Shown in pieces: positions 41,881 through 50,909 of a DNA stretch of 64,000 bases. Each line of letters opens with the position of its first letter. Position 1 is the stretch's first letter. The translations under genes and the position numbers were made by a program. Under the pieces are notes generated by a model. It saw only the letters and a program-made list of their open reading frames with translations. It did no database searches and had not been told where the DNA came from. Origin of the DNA: CAWHJB01 sp963698715 (GTDB taxonomy: Bacteria > Chloroflexota > Anaerolineae > Anaerolineales > UBA4823). Location: positions 310,001 to 374,000 of the forward strand of contig CAVORW010000003.1 in the NCBI GenBank assembly GCA_963698715.1. The letters run 5' to 3'.

Positions 41881-43650
41881 CTATTTATCTTTGTCCAGCG
41901 CGCTGGGTACCTGAGTAACTTCCTGCTCTGCAGTAGCCTCTTCATCTTCGGGGGTTATTACTTCGTCGTCAGCTACAACAACTGCAACTATTTCAGTATT
42001 TGTTGCAGACGGTTGCCCGGATTCTGATTCTTGGGCGGTCGGGCTGGTATCAGCCGGGGGCGTTTCTGCCTCTGGCAGCTCTGCTCCGGCTGTCTCCACC
42101 TCGGGCGTTTCTGCCTCTGGCAGCCCTGCTTCGGCTGTCTCCATCTCGGGCGTTTCTGCCTCTGGCAGTTCTGCTTCGGCTGTCTCCACCTCGGGCGTTT
42201 CTGCCTCTGGCAGCTCTGCTACGGCTGTCTCCACCTCGGGCGTTTCTGCCTCTGGCAGCTCTGCTACGGCTGTCTCCACCTCGGGCGTTTCTGCCTCTGG
42301 CAGTTCTGCTTCGGCTGTCTCCGCCTCGGGCATTTCTGCTTCTGGCAGTTCTGCTTCGGCTGTTTCTACCTCGGGCGTTTCTGCCTCTGGCAGCTCTGCT
42401 TCGGCTGTCTCCACTTCTTCGGGCGAATCGTTCTCAGGCTCTCCCGCCAGGGGCGCTTCCGCGTTCGGCTCCATTGCTTGGATTTCGTTCTCGGTCATCC
42501 AGGCGATCTGTTCTTCAATAGGCACGCGGCGCATACTTAATGAGATGCGTTCGCGGTCCGGGTCGATATCCAGGATGCGGACCAGGATCCTCTCGCCGGC
42601 CTTTACCAGATCCTGGGGAGCGCCTGTGGCGGAGTAGCCAATCTCGCTCACATGTACCAGGCCTTCGATGCCTTCAGATATTTCAACAAAGGCCCCAAAA
42701 TCCAACACATTTTTGACTTCGCCTTCAATCACATCCCCGGGTGTAAACTGCTGTTCGAGTTGCTGCCAGGGGCTTGGAAGCAGGGCTTTTCGGCTCAAGC
42801 TGACCCGCTCTTGCTCCACATCGATTCCAATTACCTGGACCTGAATCTCGTCGCCGACTTTGAAAAGGTCTGATGGACGATCGACACGCTGCCAATCTAG
42901 CTCTGAAATATGAACCAGGCCATCAATACCGCCCAAGTCAACAAATACGCCAAATTTAACTGTGCTGCTGACCTTGCCAAGGATAATCTGGCGTTCCTCG
43001 AGTTCTTCCAGCCGTTTCTTGCGCTTCTCATATTCAGCAGCCAGAGCGGATAGAATTAAACGCTGGCGATCACGGTCTACTTCGATGACCTTGACCAGCA
43101 ATTTTTGCCCAATCATATCGTTCTTTAATTGGCGAGCTTGCTGGCTGTCCCGACGCCGCAGTTCAGCGACTTGCGAATTTGGAATAAAAGCTCTTAAGCC
43201 TTCAAAATTACCCAGCAAGCCACCTCGATTTTCACCAATTACTTCCACTTCAAAAGTTAGCCCATTTTCCAGATATGTTTCAACCTGCTGCCAGCTTTTA
43301 TATTCAAGGCCTTTATTTAAAGATACCAACAGGTCCTGGTCACCTACTGGTGTGCGCATGATACAGACCAGCACCTTGTTCCCATGGGAGAGGCTTGCCA
43401 GCAAATCCTTGGGTAGTAAATTTAGATCCCAAATTGGGACGATCGCATCTCGCTTAAGACCAATATCGACCAGAATAGCATCATCATCAATCCTTAGGAT
43501 GTTGCCTTCCAGGAACTGGCCTCGCTTGGGGCGTTCATAGTCATAGCCATCGAGGGCTTGTTCGAACCATTTTGGGGTGATCTCTTCATTCTCATTCATA
43601 GTTGATGTGGTCAGACCAATATCGATGGCCTGAGTCTCCAGTGCCTGCAA
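41881..43650 (-). CDS. S1 RNA-binding domain protein (ribosomal protein S1-like) with acidic repeat tail
   Basis: The product has 589 residues. Translation probably begins at TTG 43650, because AGGAGG lies at ideal distance (4 bases between) and the first ATG inside (MNENEE) has no such site. Four S1 domains lie at about residues 45-112, 130-210, 220-290 and 305-378; the last two hold the typical VKFGVFVDLGGIDGLVHISE and DFGAFVEISEGIEGLVHVSE. This is the S1-like layout with four domains, for mRNA binding at the ribosome. After residue 400 comes a strongly acidic Ala/Glu/Pro tail of about 150 residues built on a 15-residue repeat (ELPEAETPEVETAEA), then a short acidic end. The tail is unusual for S1. 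Confidence 0.9.
   Translation of the reverse strand: MQALETQAIDIGLTTSTMNENEEITPKWFEQALDGYDYERPKRGQFLEGNILRIDDDAILVDIGLKRDAIVPIWDLNLLPKDLLASLSHGNKVLVCIMRTPVGDQDLLVSLNKGLEYKSWQQVETYLENGLTFEVEVIGENRGGLLGNFEGLRAFIPNSQVAELRRRDSQQARQLKNDMIGQKLLVKVIEVDRDRQRLILSALAAEYEKRKKRLEELEERQIILGKVSSTVKFGVFVDLGGIDGLVHISELDWQRVDRPSDLFKVGDEIQVQVIGIDVEQERVSLSRKALLPSPWQQLEQQFTPGDVIEGEVKNVLDFGAFVEISEGIEGLVHVSEIGYSATGAPQDLVKAGERILVRILDIDPDRERISLSMRRVPIEEQIAWMTENEIQAMEPNAEAPLAGEPENDSPEEVETAEAELPEAETPEVETAEAELPEAEMPEAETAEAELPEAETPEVETAVAELPEAETPEVETAVAELPEAETPEVETAEAELPEAETPEMETAEAGLPEAETPEVETAGAELPEAETPPADTSPTAQESESGQPSATNTEIVAVVVADDEVITPEDEEATAEQEVTQVPSALDKDK
42058..42415. repeat. 45-bp tandem repeat in the S1 gene
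   Basis: About seven and a half copies of a 45-bp unit encode ELPEAETPEVETAEA with small changes (M for T, A for V, G for E). Neighbouring copies are almost identical in DNA, which suggests recent slippage or recombination. Being a multiple of three, copy number can change without breaking the frame. Confidence 0.9.
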
Positions 43651-44037
43651 ACGATCCTCCTATAGAGTATGGATTTGGTTGAGTTCGGGATCGTCTATAG
43701 AGCCCGGACAAATTTAGAATAACTATGCCGGAACCTTGCCAGTCTGGCAAGCCTGGGCTAATTATTCGACTGCCATATCGAAAGCGAGCGTAAAATGGAG
43801 GGGCCGGTCAGGGAAATATTAATTACCCCTGCATCAATGTTTTAGAGATGAAGGTATGAACGAGCATACCTTGCTATACATTTAATCATAAGGCCTAAAA
43901 CCCCCAAATGTGTGGCCAGCTTATCCAATAGCAGCACAAATTATTTGATTATTGTGTTCCATGCTTAATACACGACTTGAACACGATAAAAAATATACCA
44001 AACCTTGAGCAAAATGTCAAATTTAGGTGCAGCTTAG
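43651..44037. other. Non-coding space between the S1 gene and the second insertion sequence
   Basis: These 387 bases have no gene. They hold the S1 ribosome site at the left end, AT-rich sequence and the left target duplication GCAGCTTAG (44029-44037). Confidence 0.65.
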
Positions 44038-45610
44038 CAGCAATTCTAAATATGAGGTAGATTTTGAGAAGAAAAGCATGCAGGTGTCAAAAAGCGAGGT
44101 TTATGACAGCGTTGGGGTAATCGTTTCCGAAAAACCTCCGGGAAAGAATAGGATGCTTAGCTGCTGAAGTTCATCCTGGGCGCAAGCTGAAAGAACCGCC
44201 AACCGATGTTGGCAGCTTTTCGACAACCCCTGGCAATCAGTGGGGAGCATCATCAAGTATCCGGGATCAGTTCCAGGCCAACGAGCATAAAATGCAGCAA
44301 ATGGTTCCAATTGTCAAAGAGCATGTAGCGCAACAAGGCCCGCAGGTCATTGAAGAAATCCTGGCGAGACACTAACTCCTGGCGCAAAGCATGATATTGT
44401 TCGTCCAATAGGTCCAAGAGCGTATGGAACAGAAAAGCCAACAGGTTGAGGGTGAGCATGAAATTGGCCAGGAATTGTTCACCATGCCCGAAGTTATGTT
44501 CGAGATGATAGCCTTTGGTTTTGAGCACATTGTTGGTCTCATTTTCGCTCTTCCAACGTGCCCGGCCATCCCGAACGATAGGAACGACATTGCTGCGGTT
44601 CAATTCATGATTGGTGATGAAGGTATTGTGGTACAGTCTTTTGCCCGTAGTTTCACGGGTAATCGTGATTTCACACCAGTTGACCGACAGAGCCTCCTCC
44701 CCACGGCGTAAAGGGACCGCATTGACCCAACGGTATTGGTGGATTTCAGCATAACGCCCATTCCAGTGGCGCAGTTTCAACTGCTCAACTGCGTCCAGAT
44801 TGGTCAGAAAATCAACCTGTTCATAGAGCGCGACATGCGAATCCGGCTTGCACACTAGCGTAAAGTTGAAGCCGTTCTCCAAAAACAAGCTGCAGATTGG
44901 CTGGCAGGCGTACAAATCATCACCCAACAATGTGTATTTGTGATCCTGATAGTGCGCAGCATTGCGCTTGACCCAGCGCTTGATCGCCGCCCGTTCGCAA
45001 TCCTGCTTCTCATGCCCGTCTTGCGGGCTGACATATTCAGGTTCCAGCACCAGCACCCGGCTCTCGCCGGCCTTCACGATCACCGGCAAGATCGCATAAT
45101 GGAGGTACAGTGTCTCGCCATTGGCTAGCTCTTGCCGGGAACAATTCGGACAGTGGATGTTCTGCGATGAAATCGTGCCCGTTCCATCACAGGAGATCAA
45201 ATATTGCCCAGCATAACTGCTAAAGGCTTCCATGTGACCGCTGGCTTGCAGGGCCGCATGTCCTTTACTAAAGACCCCATACAGCAATTCCGGCTCTTGC
45301 GGATCCAGCAGGTAACGGATCTGGGCGTCACTGGGAATGCGCTCTGCTCCAAACAAGCTCTGCACGTTGCTTCTTCCTTTCGCCTTTTCTAGCAAACGTT
45401 GATACGCCAGGAAGGAACTCGACTGAGTGAAGAAGACCCCAAAGGCGCTTACTGCCGCATCCTTGATTTCATAACGCCTATTCTCCCCTGTGCGGTGATC
45501 TGGCAGCCTTTCAAAGCTCTGTGTTATCTCGTTTACTAGTTCGTCAAATATCTTGGAGGCTTTCATCCCCCTAGCTTATCATATGTTTTTTGCCATATTT
45601 AGAATTGCTG
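44038..45610 (-). mobile_element. Insertion sequence (ISNCY/IS4-like), complete, 9-bp target duplication
   Basis: The terminal repeats CAGCAATTCTAAATATG (44038-44054) and CATATTTAGAATTGCTG (45594-45610) are perfect over 17 bp. The 9-base direct repeat GCAGCTTAG flanks the element (44029-44037 and 45611-45619). The length is 1573 bp with one transposase gene in an open frame. About 200 bases at the left end, after the transposase, are non-coding. Confidence 0.92.
44253..45566 (-). CDS. DDE transposase, ISNCY/IS4-like
   Basis: The product has 437 residues; GGAGG lies upstream, though close to the ATG at 45566 (CTTGGAGGCTTTC on the opposite strand). Probable catalytic Asp are in YLISCDGTGTISSQNIHC and YTLLGDDLYACQPICSLFLE, and the Glu in RWKSENETNNVLKTKGYHLE. 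The N-terminal DHRTGENRRYEIKDAAVSAF and FFTQSSSFLAYQRLLEKAKG are typical of a group of transposases annotated as ISNCY in Chloroflexota and cyanobacteria; exact family placement needs a search. The frame is intact and the element ends are perfect, so it may be active. Confidence 0.85.
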   Translation of the reverse strand: MKASKIFDELVNEITQSFERLPDHRTGENRRYEIKDAAVSAFGVFFTQSSSFLAYQRLLEKAKGRSNVQSLFGAERIPSDAQIRYLLDPQEPELLYGVFSKGHAALQASGHMEAFSSYAGQYLISCDGTGTISSQNIHCPNCSRQELANGETLYLHYAILPVIVKAGESRVLVLEPEYVSPQDGHEKQDCERAAIKRWVKRNAAHYQDHKYTLLGDDLYACQPICSLFLENGFNFTLVCKPDSHVALYEQVDFLTNLDAVEQLKLRHWNGRYAEIHQYRWVNAVPLRRGEEALSVNWCEITITRETTGKRLYHNTFITNHELNRSNVVPIVRDGRARWKSENETNNVLKTKGYHLEHNFGHGEQFLANFMLTLNLLAFLFHTLLDLLDEQYHALRQELVSRQDFFNDLRALLRYMLFDNWNHLLHFMLVGLELIPDT

Positions 45611-45669
45611 GCAGCTTAGGGTCAATTCGGTTTGTGGTTTGCTTACCCAAGTATCCCAACTAGAAAGTT

Positions 45670-45718
45670 AATTTAGGTGTTATACGCAATACTTCGTACT
45701 GTGGATAACACCTAAATT
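45670..45718. repeat. Keto-skewed hairpin, codirectional space
   Basis: AATTTAGGTGTTAT (45670-45683) and ATAACACCTAAATT (45705-45718) form a perfect 14-bp stem around a 21-base loop. It lies between the second insertion sequence and the end of the aldo/keto reductase gene. No T-run. Confidence 0.7.
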
Positions 45719-45760
45719 CTATTCCCCCCAAAAGTTAACTGCATCCCCCAGGGCTACCAT

Positions 45761-46618
45761 TTAACCCGTGAAGATCGGTTCGTAATCCCCGACAGTGGCG
45801 ATGATCGCTTCCTGTTGCTTATTGGACAAGCGAGTATAGTTTTCACAGGCATCCAAGACCAGCGGCAGGACCTCAGGATCGCCGACTGTGCACAAACCGG
45901 TTATCGGTTGTGAGAGTACAAAGTTCACAGCAGCCTGAATCTCGTTTGGGCTGGTCATCGGCCGATACCAGGTGCGATGGCTGTGAGGCTGGTCTCCCCA
46001 CGGTGAACTGGCAATCGATTTGATTGTCATGCAACCCACCTGCTTTTCCTGGCAAAGCTCGAGAAGAGCTTCTGTGTTCCGGCGATAATCAGGGTCAGCG
46101 TATTGAACAAAGTTGAGCGGGAATAACACGCTGTCAAATTCAAAACGGCGCAGGGCTTCAATAAAAATGGCTGGGGTATCCACACCGTGACCGGTGATGC
46201 CCACAAATCGCGTCAGTCCTGCCTGGCGCGCTTCCAGGATGGCATCTAACGCTCCGCCGGAACGGGTTGCCAGGTCCAATTCTTCGAAGGTCGTGATGGC
46301 GTGTATTTGATAAAGATCGAATGCTTCGGTTTTCAATCGTTCCAGAGAACGGCGAAGTTCTGCTGCTGCTCCGGCACGATCGCGCTCCATGGTCTTGCAA
46401 CCCAGAAAGAAGCGATCGCGTGCCCGGACCATCCAGGGGCCCAGACGTTCTTCAGCGATGCCGTAAGATGGTGCAACGTCAATATGGTTCACGCCAGCCG
46501 CGATGACCTGCTCCATGGTGGCGTCGGCCTGTTCTTGCGTTGCTCCTCCGAGCGCTACTGCACCGAAGATCGCAACAGTGCTGTTGTGGCCTGTTGGTCC
46601 AAAAGGGCGGGTTTCCAT
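45761..46618 (-). CDS. Aldo/keto reductase
   Basis: The product has 285 residues; AAGGAG precedes the ATG by 9 bases. It is a TIM-barrel NADPH-dependent reductase. The catalytic tetrad positions are visible: Asp in HIDVAPSYG (near 47), Tyr in the same motif (near 52), Lys in FLGCKTMERD (near 75), and His in LYQIHAITTFEEL (near 105). The NADPH part near the C-terminus reads YRPMTSPNEIQAAVNFVLS and GLCTVGDPEVLPLVLDAC. Substrate unknown. It begins a run of minus-strand genes, but the 75-base spacing to the Nudix gene allows separate transcription. Confidence 0.9.
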   Translation of the reverse strand: METRPFGPTGHNSTVAIFGAVALGGATQEQADATMEQVIAAGVNHIDVAPSYGIAEERLGPWMVRARDRFFLGCKTMERDRAGAAAELRRSLERLKTEAFDLYQIHAITTFEELDLATRSGGALDAILEARQAGLTRFVGITGHGVDTPAIFIEALRRFEFDSVLFPLNFVQYADPDYRRNTEALLELCQEKQVGCMTIKSIASSPWGDQPHSHRTWYRPMTSPNEIQAAVNFVLSQPITGLCTVGDPEVLPLVLDACENYTRLSNKQQEAIIATVGDYEPIFTG

Positions 46619-46692
46619 CGTGTGTCTCCTTATGATTAATCTGTTCGAATATTCTTCTTAATAGGTGAGGCGCTCGGATCGCATATAACTGT

Positions 46693-47121
46693 TTACTCCC
46701 AGCCAAACTCACTGTACCAATTTCCAGAATGAAAATTCTTGAGCGCCTGGCGGATGTACGGGATCGTATTGGATGGCAAGTGATCAAGCATCACCCATCT
46801 CAAATCATCACACTTGCCCGGTTCACAGTTGTGCGGCTCGCCTTGCCAGCTGTGAGAAGCGAGAAAAAAGTCAATCCTTTCTTCGTCAGACCTGCGCTGC
46901 ATAACACCGACAACCTTAAGATCCTCAGGATCCAGCATAACTCCCACCTCTTCCTGTGCCTCGCGAACGGCAGCTTGCCGGACAGTTTCGTTGCCATTCA
47001 GGTGGCCGGCAACAACGCTGAAATTGCCATCTTCAAAACCAGTGTTGAACCGCCGCAATAGCAGTACTTTCCCTTTCCGAATTAGAAAAATGTGGGCGGT
47101 TACGGGAAATCGAATGCGCAA
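46693..47121 (-). CDS. Nudix hydrolase
   Basis: The product has 142 residues. The Nudix box is complete: GHLNGNETVRQAAVREAQEE followed by VGV (about residues 39-61), with the metal-binding REAQEE. The N-terminal VTAHIFLIRKGKVLLLRRFN and the following SVVAGHL are typical of small pyrophosphohydrolases acting on nucleoside diphosphates linked to X. It is preceded, 18 bases away, by the epimerase gene on the same strand, so the two are probably cotranscribed. The exact substrate cannot be read. Confidence 0.9.
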   Translation of the reverse strand: MRIRFPVTAHIFLIRKGKVLLLRRFNTGFEDGNFSVVAGHLNGNETVRQAAVREAQEEVGVMLDPEDLKVVGVMQRRSDEERIDFFLASHSWQGEPHNCEPGKCDDLRWVMLDHLPSNTIPYIRQALKNFHSGNWYSEFGWE

Positions 47122-47139
47122 ATTTGCCTCCTGAACGAA

Positions 47140-48138
47140 TTAAATCATTCTGTGATCCAGGTACCACTGGTACGCTTCCATGATGGCCTGGCGGGTGGGC
47201 AGGGGCTCCGGCAGTGCCAGCTCAGATCTGGCCTTGTGAGTGTCGAAGTAAAAATAATAACCTGCTCGCCGCAAAGCCTCGCCAGTGACCGGCAGATTGA
47301 GCAATCGGTCAACCAGTCGGACCGGTCTGGACAGGAGTCGCACCAAGCGACCGGGAAGTTCCAGCCAGGGAGCCCGGACCCCGACAACGGCAGCAACCTG
47401 CTGCAAGAACTCAGTGTGGGGGAGGTTCTCGCCGCCCAGAATATAACGCTCGCCGGTGCGGCCGCGTTCGAGCGCCGCCAGGTGACCAGCCACCACATCC
47501 TGGATGTGAACCACGTTAAGGCCGCCCTCGATTGTGACGGGGAGCCTGCCTCGAGCGATCTGTACGATCAATTTACCGGATATCTGGTTGATATCGCCTG
47601 CCCCAATCACAACCGCCGGATTGACGATGACGACATCCTGACCGAGGGCGACTGCTTTTTGGACTTCCAGCTCAGCCTGGTATTTTGCGTAACCGTACTG
47701 CCAGTCTGCGGGCGAGAGATTCCAGGTATGGTTTTCGTTGATGGTTGGCCGCCGGTGATTGCCAGCCCGATGTTCTTCTGGGAGCCCCAAGGCTGCCACG
47801 GAGCTGGTGTGCACCACCCTCCCGATGCCTGCCTGAGCAGCAGCTTGCAGTACATTGCGGGTTCCGTCAATCGTGGTCGCCTGGTGCGAACCGGCCCGGC
47901 GTGTGCCGACCCGGGCTGCAGCATGAAAGACGACCTCGACGTCCTGCATAGCAGCTACCAGTGTTTCCGGTTGGGTAATATCGCCGATCGCATGTTCGAC
48001 CGGTAGATTTTCCAGCGCCAATAATGGGCTGGTTGATCGGTGAAAGGCGCGCACCTGGTGCCCTTCGGCAGCCAGAGCCTGGCAGAGCCGGGAACCGATG
48101 AAACCGGTAGACCCGGTAACCAACACCCGCAAGCCCAT
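47140..48138 (-). CDS. NAD-dependent epimerase/dehydratase family protein
   Basis: From the ATG at 48138, behind AAGGACGG, the product has 332 residues; a frame running to 48216 overlaps the thiolase gene and is not likely. It is an extended short-chain dehydrogenase: glycine motif VLVTGSTGFIGSRLCQAL at the N-terminus, HAAARVG, and the catalytic YGYAK with Tyr and Lys (near residue 150). The dihydroflavonol-reductase-like pattern VIVNPAVVIGAGDI follows. It is placed 10 bases after the thiolase stop and 18 before the Nudix start, so the three minus genes are likely one operon. Substrate unknown; hopanoid- or lipid-like ketone reduction is one option. Confidence 0.88.
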   Translation of the reverse strand: MGLRVLVTGSTGFIGSRLCQALAAEGHQVRAFHRSTSPLLALENLPVEHAIGDITQPETLVAAMQDVEVVFHAAARVGTRRAGSHQATTIDGTRNVLQAAAQAGIGRVVHTSSVAALGLPEEHRAGNHRRPTINENHTWNLSPADWQYGYAKYQAELEVQKAVALGQDVVIVNPAVVIGAGDINQISGKLIVQIARGRLPVTIEGGLNVVHIQDVVAGHLAALERGRTGERYILGGENLPHTEFLQQVAAVVGVRAPWLELPGRLVRLLSRPVRLVDRLLNLPVTGEALRRAGYYFYFDTHKARSELALPEPLPTRQAIMEAYQWYLDHRMI

Positions 48139-48148
48139 CAGCCGTCCT

Positions 48149-49366
48149 TCAATCCAGCCATTCGATGATGGTCGCTTCGCCCTGGCCCACACCCACGCAC
48201 AAAGTTGCCAGGCCATAATAAGGACGTTTTTCCTGCGGAGCGCGCCGCCGCATTTCGTGCACCAACGTCGTAAGGATGCGGGCTCCTGAGCAGCCTAAAG
48301 GATGGCCGAGAGCGATGGCGCCACCATTGACGTTGGTGATCTCTGGGTCCATGTCCAACTCGCGCATGACAGCCAGGGATTGAACGGCAAAGGCCTCGTT
48401 CAGCTCGATCAGGCCGATCTGATCCAAAGTCAGTCCAGCCCGCGCCAGGGCTTTGCGGGTGGCTGGCACCGGGCCTAATCCCATCGTCCGGGGAGGCACC
48501 CCGGCTGCTGCCGAGGCAACAATCCGCGCCAGCGGTTTATAACCCAAGCCGGCAGCTTTATCGGCGTTCATCAGTAAAATGGCTGCCGCGCCATCGTTGA
48601 GTCCGGAAGAATTGCCGGCAGTAACGCTGCCTCCCTCACGGAAAGCGGGCCGCAGGCGTGCCAGAGCTTCCAGGCTGGTGTCCCGGCGAGGCCGTTCATC
48701 GATCGTTACCATGATTGGGTCATTTTTACGCTGCGGAATCGATACCGGGGCAATTTCTTCAGCAAACTTCCCGGAATCGGTCGCCTGAACCGCGAGCTGA
48801 TGGCTGCGAAGCGCAAAGGCATCCTGGTCTGCTCGGCTGATCGGGATCTGGTCAAAAATATTTTCAGCTGTTTCGCCCATCGCTTCAGTGCCATACTGGG
48901 CTTCCATCCTGGGATTGGGATAGCGCCAGCCAAGTGCCGTATCCCAGGCCGTCAGATTGCCAAATGGATAGCCGCGTTCGGGCTTTGGGACAGAATACGG
49001 CGCTCGGGACATGCTTTCCACGCCCCCGGCGATGTAAATTTCCCCTTCACCGACCCGGATCGCCCGGGCTGCCTGATTGACGGCGTTCAGCCCGGAAGCG
49101 CATAAGCGGTTGAAAGTCACAGCCGGTACGTGCACTGGGAATCCAGCCAGCAAGGTTGCCATACGGGCGATATTGCGGTTATCCTCTCCGGCACCGTTGG
49201 CGCAGCCAAGATACACTTCCTCCACCAGGCCGGGGTCAAGGCCGGTGCGGTCAACCAGTGCTTTCAATATATGAGCTGCCAAATCGTCAGGCCGCACACC
49301 AGCCAGAACACCCCCCAGAGCGCCTATAGGTGTGCGTACGGCATCGATAATGGTTGCTTCAGGCAT
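48149..49366 (-). CDS. Thiolase (acetyl-CoA acetyltransferase / 3-oxoadipyl-CoA thiolase-like)
   Basis: The product has 405 residues; CAGGAG precedes the ATG by 8 bases. It is a condensing or cleaving thiolase: nucleophilic Cys in TFNRLCASGLNAVNQAARAI (near 90), catalytic His in GGAIALGHPLGCSGARIL (near 355), and second Cys in LATLCVGVGQGEATIIEWL (near 390). VRTPIGALGGVLAGVRPDDL at the start and GAGEDNRNIARMATLLAGFP favour the PcaF type, but the reaction cannot be fixed without context. A second thiolase at 61214 is only distantly similar. It is the first gene of the probable thiolase-epimerase-Nudix unit. Confidence 0.9.
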   Translation of the reverse strand: MPEATIIDAVRTPIGALGGVLAGVRPDDLAAHILKALVDRTGLDPGLVEEVYLGCANGAGEDNRNIARMATLLAGFPVHVPAVTFNRLCASGLNAVNQAARAIRVGEGEIYIAGGVESMSRAPYSVPKPERGYPFGNLTAWDTALGWRYPNPRMEAQYGTEAMGETAENIFDQIPISRADQDAFALRSHQLAVQATDSGKFAEEIAPVSIPQRKNDPIMVTIDERPRRDTSLEALARLRPAFREGGSVTAGNSSGLNDGAAAILLMNADKAAGLGYKPLARIVASAAAGVPPRTMGLGPVPATRKALARAGLTLDQIGLIELNEAFAVQSLAVMRELDMDPEITNVNGGAIALGHPLGCSGARILTTLVHEMRRRAPQEKRPYYGLATLCVGVGQGEATIIEWLD

Positions 49367-49722
49367 TAAGGTTTCTCCTGTCCGGGTAAAGGCGAGGAAG
49401 ATTAGATTAGGTTAGGCGGGCAGCAGGCGTATATACAAATGCCCGAACCAGCGCCAGCAGGTAGATTCTACCACCCTACCGCTCGCGGGATCTCTGTGAT
49501 TTATCCGCTCTTCGGGAATTAGTGGGGTAGATCCCCAAATCTGGGGCAGACTAACATAGATTCCCAATGATCTGATTTATCTCGAGGTGCAGCCTGCCAA
49601 GCATCCGCACCAAGGTGGGGGCCAATAGACAAGTGAATGTTTTGCTCCTTTAATCCGGCAATCTTTGCGCCCATCCACTTGCTGCTCAGATACTTTGAAT
49701 CAGTCTAAACCATCATTGGCGC
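49367..49722. other. Non-coding space between GHMP kinase and thiolase genes
   Basis: These 356 bases contain no supported gene. A degenerate nested palindrome lies at 49514-49565. The right half is the 3' flank of the GHMP kinase gene and shows no clear terminator. Confidence 0.6.
49514..49565. repeat. Degenerate nested palindrome, relative of the 15915 element
   Basis: Outer ends GGGAATTAGTGGGGTAG (from 49514) and the complement of AACATAGATTCCC (to 49565) correspond to the outer ends at 15915-16002. The inner hairpin is reduced to ATCCCCAAATCTGGGG. This looks like a decayed or short copy. Confidence 0.5.
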
Positions 49723-50814
49723 TTACCGAGTCTGGTCGACAGCTTCCTGCTGCCAGACTCTCAGCCCTTGCCGGCTCAGGTAAATCGGAATGTTGCGATA
49801 GAGCCGGTTTTCCGCCTCAATTGCGGCAGTCATTGCTCGCCTGGCTGAGGAGTGATCGTTACCTAAAATTGTCAGCGAACCGCCGTCGCCTCCAGCGCCA
49901 TTGACTTTCCAGCCGATCGCTCCATAGTCCCGGGCGATCTCGATCACTCGTTGGGCATCCGGATTGATCAGGGCCGGGTGCAGCTGGCCCTGGGCTTGGG
50001 TATTGGCGATCATCGCCTGCCCCAGTGCATTGAAATCGGCATTGTAGAGCGCATCCCTGGATTGGATGGCGGTTTGGCGCAGGCCCGCCAGTTTCGGACT
50101 ATCCGGCCCGGCCTGTTCCAGGGAGGCGATCACCATCTCGTGTACCTGGGACGAATGATGGGTCTTACCCAGAAAAATTAGCGCCAGGCGACGTTCCAGC
50201 TCCCACCAGACTGCATTTGGGACTTGAATGGATGAGACGGTTGCATAAGGATAGTTGTGCATCTCGATAAAATTTATGCCACCATATGCTGAAGACAGCT
50301 GATCCTGGATGCCGCTTTGCTGGTGGAGCAGCTCAGTCTCTACTCGATGGGCAGTCCGAGCGATTTCGTGGGGCGTCATCCGGCCGGGCGTCAGGCAGTC
50401 CAGGGCTCCGATTAAGGCAACAGTGACAGCGGCAGAAGTCCCGGTGGAAGCCCCTCCCGGCGCTTCCGAGTAAATGATGGCTTCAAAGGAATATTTCCGG
50501 GGGATGCCCATCAATTCGATCGCGCCTTCCAGCAAAGGGTGCCGGTCCCGTTCCTGCGACTGGCCCCGCAGATAGCGCTCACCGTAATTCTCCGCATAAA
50601 TTATGATTTGCTGGCCTGCCCCGGGCGTAGGATAGACACGAATCTGGACTTCCGCGTATGGATACACTCCGATATTGAAGACCTTACCGTGTCCAGCGAA
50701 CCAGGTGTCTGTCCAGCCGCCATTATCGCAAATCCGTATCGGGGCGGCTGAATTGATGATCTTGAGAGGTTTTGCCTCTCCAAAGGTTGAGCTGGGAGTG
50801 GGCTGGGCGATCAT
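49723..50814 (-). CDS. GHMP-family sugar kinase
   Basis: The product has 363 residues. It belongs to the galactokinase/homoserine/mevalonate/phosphomevalonate kinase superfamily. The N-terminus IINSAAPIRICDNGGWTDTW has the substrate-binding GGWTD seen in fucokinase- and heptose-kinase-like members. The ATP-binding motif is EAPGGASTGTSAAVTVALIG (near 125). The C-terminal motif is GWKVNGAGGDGGSLTIL. It most resembles D-glycero-D-manno-heptose 7-phosphate kinase or fucokinase-like proteins used in activated-sugar synthesis. No other nucleotide-sugar gene is next to it. The ATG has no strong ribosome site. Confidence 0.85.
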   Translation of the reverse strand: MIAQPTPSSTFGEAKPLKIINSAAPIRICDNGGWTDTWFAGHGKVFNIGVYPYAEVQIRVYPTPGAGQQIIIYAENYGERYLRGQSQERDRHPLLEGAIELMGIPRKYSFEAIIYSEAPGGASTGTSAAVTVALIGALDCLTPGRMTPHEIARTAHRVETELLHQQSGIQDQLSSAYGGINFIEMHNYPYATVSSIQVPNAVWWELERRLALIFLGKTHHSSQVHEMVIASLEQAGPDSPKLAGLRQTAIQSRDALYNADFNALGQAMIANTQAQGQLHPALINPDAQRVIEIARDYGAIGWKVNGAGGDGGSLTILGNDHSSARRAMTAAIEAENRLYRNIPIYLSRQGLRVWQQEAVDQTR

Positions 50815-50909
50815 TGTTTGATAATTGCTGTCGGGTAGATCATAGGCAGCTCTAGTAAACTATTTTATCAGTTTTATTTTGGGGGTAGTGTTCTCATCTG
50901 CGCAGACCT

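Noticed and set aside
42000..42540. Two plus-strand frames encoding Leu/Pro/Arg-rich or Cys/Trp-rich repeats
   Set aside because: They are the antisense reading of the 45-bp repeat in the S1 gene, which keeps all frames open because the unit is a multiple of three.
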